From assembly GCF_026000435.1 (NCBI RefSeq), contig NZ_AP026763.1:1798001-1862000 (forward strand): a stretch of DNA of 64,000 bases. Direction: 5' to 3'. Below are positions 60,468 through 64,000 of the stretch, in pieces (position 1 is the first letter of the stretch; each line of letters opens with the position of its first letter). Made by a program: the position numbers and the translations under genes. The notes under the pieces were generated by a model. That model did not search any database, was not told the DNA's origin, and saw only the letters and a list, made by a program, of their open reading frames with translations. The stretch comes from Vibrio sp. STUT-A11. Lineage in GTDB: Bacteria > Pseudomonadota > Gammaproteobacteria > Enterobacterales > Vibrionaceae.

Positions 60468-62624
60468 ATGAACATTAAAAAAGGAAGTTTAAATATTTCC
60501 ACTGTTGCTCTTGCCGTTGCCGCAGCAAGTACAGTGTTTGTAGCTCAAGCAGAAGAATACATCGCTGATGAAAAAGTAGTGGTTGTTTCAAGCCGCACTC
60601 CGAAAGCGATCAGTGATATTCCAGGCACGGTTTGGTACATCGACTCAGAACAAATCGAACAAGATTACCGCGGTGGAAAATCGCTTGGTGAGATCCTGGC
60701 GTCGAGCATTCCATCGTTAGATGTAAGTAGCGGTGCAAGAACCAATTACGGCCAAAACCTGCGTGGACGTAAGATGCTCGTCATGATTGACGGTGTCTCT
60801 TTGCAGTCATCCCGACAAATCAGTCGCTATTTAGATTCCATTGATCCATTTAATATTGATCGCATTGAAGTGCTTTCGGGGGCAACCTCTTTGTATGGTG
60901 CTGGCGCTTCAGGTGGCGTGATTAACATCATAACGAAAAAAGCCCAGAGCGACGATATTGAGTTTGAATCCTTTGTTGGTGGATCTTCAGGCTTTAACTC
61001 CGGCGAAGATTTTGATTATAAGATAGGTCAAGCCATCTCTGGCGGCAGCGAAAAAGTTCAAGCCCGCGCTGCTGTTATCTACAGCGAAACACAAGGCTAC
61101 TTCGACGCCAGCGGGGACATCGTGACGCCGGACATTTCGCAGGGTTCGTTACAGTTTAATAAAACCATTGATTTTCTCACTACAGCTGGCGTTAATATTT
61201 CTGAGACAAAAAAACTGAATCTATTGGCACAATACTATGACAGCCAACAAGACTCTCCGTACGGTCTATATATTGTTGGCCGCGATTTTGTCGATGTACG
61301 AGATGGTTTTGATTCCGACCGAGAGCATGGAACTGAGCGTATGATGTTCAGCGCCTCTTTCGTCGACGAACAGTTCCTGGGTCATCAGTTGATTGCAGAA
61401 GCTTCCTACCGTAAAGAAGACCAAACTTATACGCCTTATTATCAATCTTCTGGTCAACAAATCACCGATGTCATTTCGTTAAAAGCAGCGCTAGCGAAAA
61501 GCTTTGACCGATTAAACATTGTTTATGGCATCGACGCATATCAGGATAAGCTCGAAAGTAATCAAGCGCTGTACGATCCAACCATTGCTAACAATTCAGG
61601 CAACCTGATTAACAAAATCTACGCCAAAGTTGGCCGATATCCAGGTATCGAAGTCAGCTCTATTGCAGGCTTTGTACAAACCGACTATGCAATCACGGAT
61701 GACTGGATCGTTGAAGGTGGCATTCGTTACCAATACATCTCAAACGAGATTGACGATTTTGTCGGTTACAGCCAACAGAAGAAAATAGCAGCAGGCAATG
61801 GCACGTCTGCCGATGCTGTGCCAGGAGGCGAAACCGACTACAATGTTAGCCTGTTTAACGTTGGTACTGTTTACCATCTCAATAACGACTCTCAAATTTG
61901 GGCTAACTTCTCTCAAGGCTTCGACCTGGCAGACCCAGCTAAATATTATGGACAAGGAGACTACACCCTTGTTGGCGATCACTGGCAGCTTAACGATAGT
62001 ATCAACGTGAATAAATCTAAGATGTCAGGCATTAAAACCAACAGCTTTGAACTTGGTTACCGCCTGGATACTGGTGTTCTGAATGTACAAACCGCCGCTT
62101 ATTACTCTCAGTCTGATAAGTCAGTGACATATAACAAGACAACCATGCTCATCGATGAAATTGACGACAAGAAGCGTGTCTACGGTCTGGAAGCAATGGC
62201 GTCTTACTGGATGAATGACAATATTCAGCTCGGTGCATCGGGCCATTACGTTGTTTCTGAAGTAAAAGGCGACGACGGTTGGCAAGACTTTACCGCAGGC
62301 GAAGCAAGTACCTCTAAAGCGAACGCTTGGGCGGGTTGGGTTGACTCGGATATGTCAGTAAAAGTCCAAAGCCAAACCATGTTTGACTACAAAGACGACG
62401 ATCAAAACCAACTAAATGGCTACACCGTGTTTGATCTCGTCGGCAATTATCAACTTCCTGTTGGCAACCTCGGCTTTGGTATTCAAAACCTGTTCGATAA
62501 AGATTACACCACAATCTGGGGGCAGCGAGCTCAAATTGTGTATTCGTCTCATTACGAATCAGCAGCCTACGATTACAAAGGCCGTGGAAGAACGTTTGTT
62601 CTGAATTATCAAGTGAAGTACTAA
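60468..62624 (+). CDS. iutA: TonB-dependent hydroxamate siderophore receptor, IutA-like
   Basis: A 718-residue outer-membrane receptor. A signal peptide (cut after VAQA, near residue 29) is followed by a TonB box-like EKVVVVSS, the plug domain (YGQNLRGRKMLVMIDGVSLQ; YGAGASGGVINIITKK) and a beta barrel ending GRTFVLNYQVKY. Segments YQYISNEIDDFVGYSQQKKIAAGNG and NLFDKDYTTIWGQRA parallel the aerobactin receptor IutA. It should import ferric aerobactin or a related siderophore, perhaps taken from other bacteria. The start is the ATG at 60468 with GAGAAG upstream. No siderophore synthesis genes are nearby. Confidence 0.88.
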   Translation: MNIKKGSLNISTVALAVAAASTVFVAQAEEYIADEKVVVVSSRTPKAISDIPGTVWYIDSEQIEQDYRGGKSLGEILASSIPSLDVSSGARTNYGQNLRGRKMLVMIDGVSLQSSRQISRYLDSIDPFNIDRIEVLSGATSLYGAGASGGVINIITKKAQSDDIEFESFVGGSSGFNSGEDFDYKIGQAISGGSEKVQARAAVIYSETQGYFDASGDIVTPDISQGSLQFNKTIDFLTTAGVNISETKKLNLLAQYYDSQQDSPYGLYIVGRDFVDVRDGFDSDREHGTERMMFSASFVDEQFLGHQLIAEASYRKEDQTYTPYYQSSGQQITDVISLKAALAKSFDRLNIVYGIDAYQDKLESNQALYDPTIANNSGNLINKIYAKVGRYPGIEVSSIAGFVQTDYAITDDWIVEGGIRYQYISNEIDDFVGYSQQKKIAAGNGTSADAVPGGETDYNVSLFNVGTVYHLNNDSQIWANFSQGFDLADPAKYYGQGDYTLVGDHWQLNDSINVNKSKMSGIKTNSFELGYRLDTGVLNVQTAAYYSQSDKSVTYNKTTMLIDEIDDKKRVYGLEAMASYWMNDNIQLGASGHYVVSEVKGDDGWQDFTAGEASTSKANAWAGWVDSDMSVKVQSQTMFDYKDDDQNQLNGYTVFDLVGNYQLPVGNLGFGIQNLFDKDYTTIWGQRAQIVYSSHYESAAYDYKGRGRTFVLNYQVKY

Positions 62625-62661
62625 TCCGTACAACTTGAAAAAGCGTTCAAATAGAACAACG

Positions 62662-62688
62662 AAAAAGCCTCACAAAGATGTGAGGCTA
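62662..62688 (-). terminator. Terminator of the NUDIX-PAP2 gene
   Basis: AGCCTCAC and GTGAGGCT arms with a 6-base loop. On the minus strand they are followed by a U run, 26 bases after the stop. It may also stop iutA read-through. Confidence 0.85.
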
Positions 62689-62713
62689 AATTGTATCTGG
62701 TTGCAAGTGAGTC

Positions 62714-64000
62714 CTATTCGGCGTCCAGTACTCTGCTTTTCAAACGCTTGCCTTGAGTCAATTTTCTTACCAGAAGCGTGAATAACAGCATCAACATTGG
62801 GTATTGCAGCGTGATAAATACCAGCGACCAAAAGCTGCTATACGATACGCTCGTTGCTGAATACAGGTACAACTGCTGTGCCAATATCAAAGCCAAAATA
62901 ACAAAAACGGTCTGTCTGGCACTTAACTGCACTTGGGATTTATCAAACGTCAAAACGATCACGGAGGCCGCCATCAGAATAGCTAGCCAGTTGCCAAATA
63001 CTGGTAACGGCCAAATGACACAAATCACCGCAGTAAATGCGGTCATCGCCAACCACACACCTTTCGAGGTAAGCAACTTATCAACGTGTATCTCCGGGTT
63101 TACTTCCAAACGCAAAATATGCCAAGCAACCAAAATACCCAATAACGCCCCCAGCAACATATCCAATATAAAAGCCGTACCAAGGAAGAATTTAGCCAGC
63201 ACAACCAACAACGTCATGCCAATAATCAGCCCCGTTGAGCCATTAACGCCAAAGTTACCTGTTTTGTGGAATAGAAAAGTCAGCACACAACACCACACGG
63301 CAATTGGCAAGCTTGGAAAACTAAAGCCGAAGCTATGTGAAAGCTCGACCATTGGCATATAAACATGTGGTCTTGGTAATGAAAACCCCTGTTGCGCGAC
63401 AAGGCTCATCACTGAAGTTACTGAAATTGCGAAAAATAGGCGAAAAACAAACCGGCTTCCAAATCGCATCATCACGAAGGGAATCAGAAACAGTAAAATG
63501 GTTGGTTTTGTGAGCTCTAGAACTAAATCAGCAACCTGATAAGCCGTCTGAAAACTGGTTGCTGACAATGAGCCGACCCAGTTTTGTAACCCCATCATCC
63601 AATCCAGTTCGATCTGACGAAACGACGGAGCAGACTTGATCAGATGTCGAATATAATGGACTGGTTGATGCGTCGCATCACTGAAATAGCCGACCACCGT
63701 TTGCCACTGCGCGGGATAACGATACGCAGAAGCGGAGAGTTGTTCAGGTGCCAACAACATTGCTGATGCGATTTCGACACCATAATGTGGCGCAAACCAA
63801 ATTGGTAGCTCATCTCCCCCCATTGAATTATTCATTGAGTAAGAAATGATCTCCGAATCTGATACACAGTTAAAGAAAACGGCCGTCTCAGTGCGGCCTA
63901 GCTCTTTGCCCACCGTTACGACTAGCCCGGTTTCTTCCCAAGTCTCCCTTTGAGCAGCAGCTTTTGGAGACTCACCTGGAACTATCGTCCCACCGGGTAA
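62714..64000 (-). CDS. NUDIX hydrolase fused to a PAP2-like membrane domain (5' end cut)
   Basis: The frame is open to base 64000, giving 429 codons. The N-terminal part has a NUDIX box (GGTIVPGE, then seven residues, then RETWEETGL), so it should hydrolyse a nucleoside diphosphate derivative. Residues after about 150 form five to seven membrane helices with a PAP2-like order (LPRPHVYMP; FSFPSLPIAVW; AKFFLGTAFILDMLLG), but the two catalytic histidines of PAP2 (in PSGH and SR-x5-H-x3-D) are absent. It matches the bifunctional NUDIX/PAP2 proteins known in vibrios. A terminator follows. It is convergent with iutA. Confidence 0.82.
   Translation of the reverse strand, partial: LPGGTIVPGESPKAAAQRETWEETGLVVTVGKELGRTETAVFFNCVSDSEIISYSMNNSMGGDELPIWFAPHYGVEIASAMLLAPEQLSASAYRYPAQWQTVVGYFSDATHQPVHYIRHLIKSAPSFRQIELDWMMGLQNWVGSLSATSFQTAYQVADLVLELTKPTILLFLIPFVMMRFGSRFVFRLFFAISVTSVMSLVAQQGFSLPRPHVYMPMVELSHSFGFSFPSLPIAVWCCVLTFLFHKTGNFGVNGSTGLIIGMTLLVVLAKFFLGTAFILDMLLGALLGILVAWHILRLEVNPEIHVDKLLTSKGVWLAMTAFTAVICVIWPLPVFGNWLAILMAASVIVLTFDKSQVQLSARQTVFVILALILAQQLYLYSATSVSYSSFWSLVFITLQYPMLMLLFTLLVRKLTQGKRLKSRVLDAE

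Noticed and set aside
1..64000. tRNA, rRNA, transposase, integrase and prophage genes
   Set aside because: A reading of both strands showed no cloverleaf, rRNA segment, DDE transposase, tyrosine integrase or phage structural gene.

Overview
The window looks like chromosomal DNA of a marine Vibrio, probably near the Harveyi/Parahaemolyticus group. The basis is strong protein-level resemblance to Vibrio housekeeping genes (zapC, pyrD, the large NAD-glutamate dehydrogenase, pepN, prc-proQ-msrC, letAB-rsmF, aapJQMP, the yccA-tusE-yccX-rlmI block, queCE), Fur-type iron control, and VCR/attC-like integron remnants. The species is inferred from recall; no search was run. No rRNA, tRNA, CRISPR array, prophage or intact insertion sequence was found.

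Layout. 1-17.6 kb is almost entirely minus strand: the 5' end of uup with a glutaredoxin-like gene, rlmKL, zapC, pyrD (with a hairpin leader), a 1613-residue NAD-GDH, a DUF2835 gene, a 133-bp MITE-like repeat, pepN, a secreted protein of two similar halves, then prc, proQ and msrC. 17.6-25 kb is a plus-strand block: an ABC exporter, letA, a seven-MCE letB and rsmF. It keeps the same neighbourhood as the yebR-yebU region of E. coli. 25-39.4 kb holds a CvfB-like protein, an unrecognised membrane protein with a TTG start, a DUF4442 protein, aroH, a YajQ-family gene, a siroheme-synthesis gene, the aapJQMP amino-acid importer and yccA-tusE-yccX-rlmI.

39.4-50.7 kb is a surface-adhesion and c-di-GMP region. 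It carries a 2063-residue RTX/LapA-like adhesin with an N-terminal retention module, a TAAG cleavage motif, nine Calx-beta-like repeats, a VWA domain and an RTX C terminus. Divergent from it lie a TolC-family protein, an OmpA-like lipoprotein, a DUF2750 gene and a TPR-GGDEF protein. The ABC and membrane-fusion parts of a type I secretion system, and LapD/LapG, are not in the window. The seven near-identical 381-bp adhesin repeats form a two-allele mosaic whose exchange points lie inside the domain.

50.7-64 kb holds queC-queE, yidA, a second copy of the 133-bp repeat, a maa-type acetyltransferase, and a probable fossil of two integron cassettes (a GNAT gene and a small membrane-protein gene, each followed by an attC-like inverted repeat). 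After these come an AT-rich GGDEF/EAL gene, an M20 amidohydrolase divergent from a regulator with two winged-helix-like segments, a Fur-box-preceded iutA-type siderophore receptor, and a NUDIX-PAP2 fusion whose PAP2 half lacks the expected catalytic histidines and which runs off the right edge.
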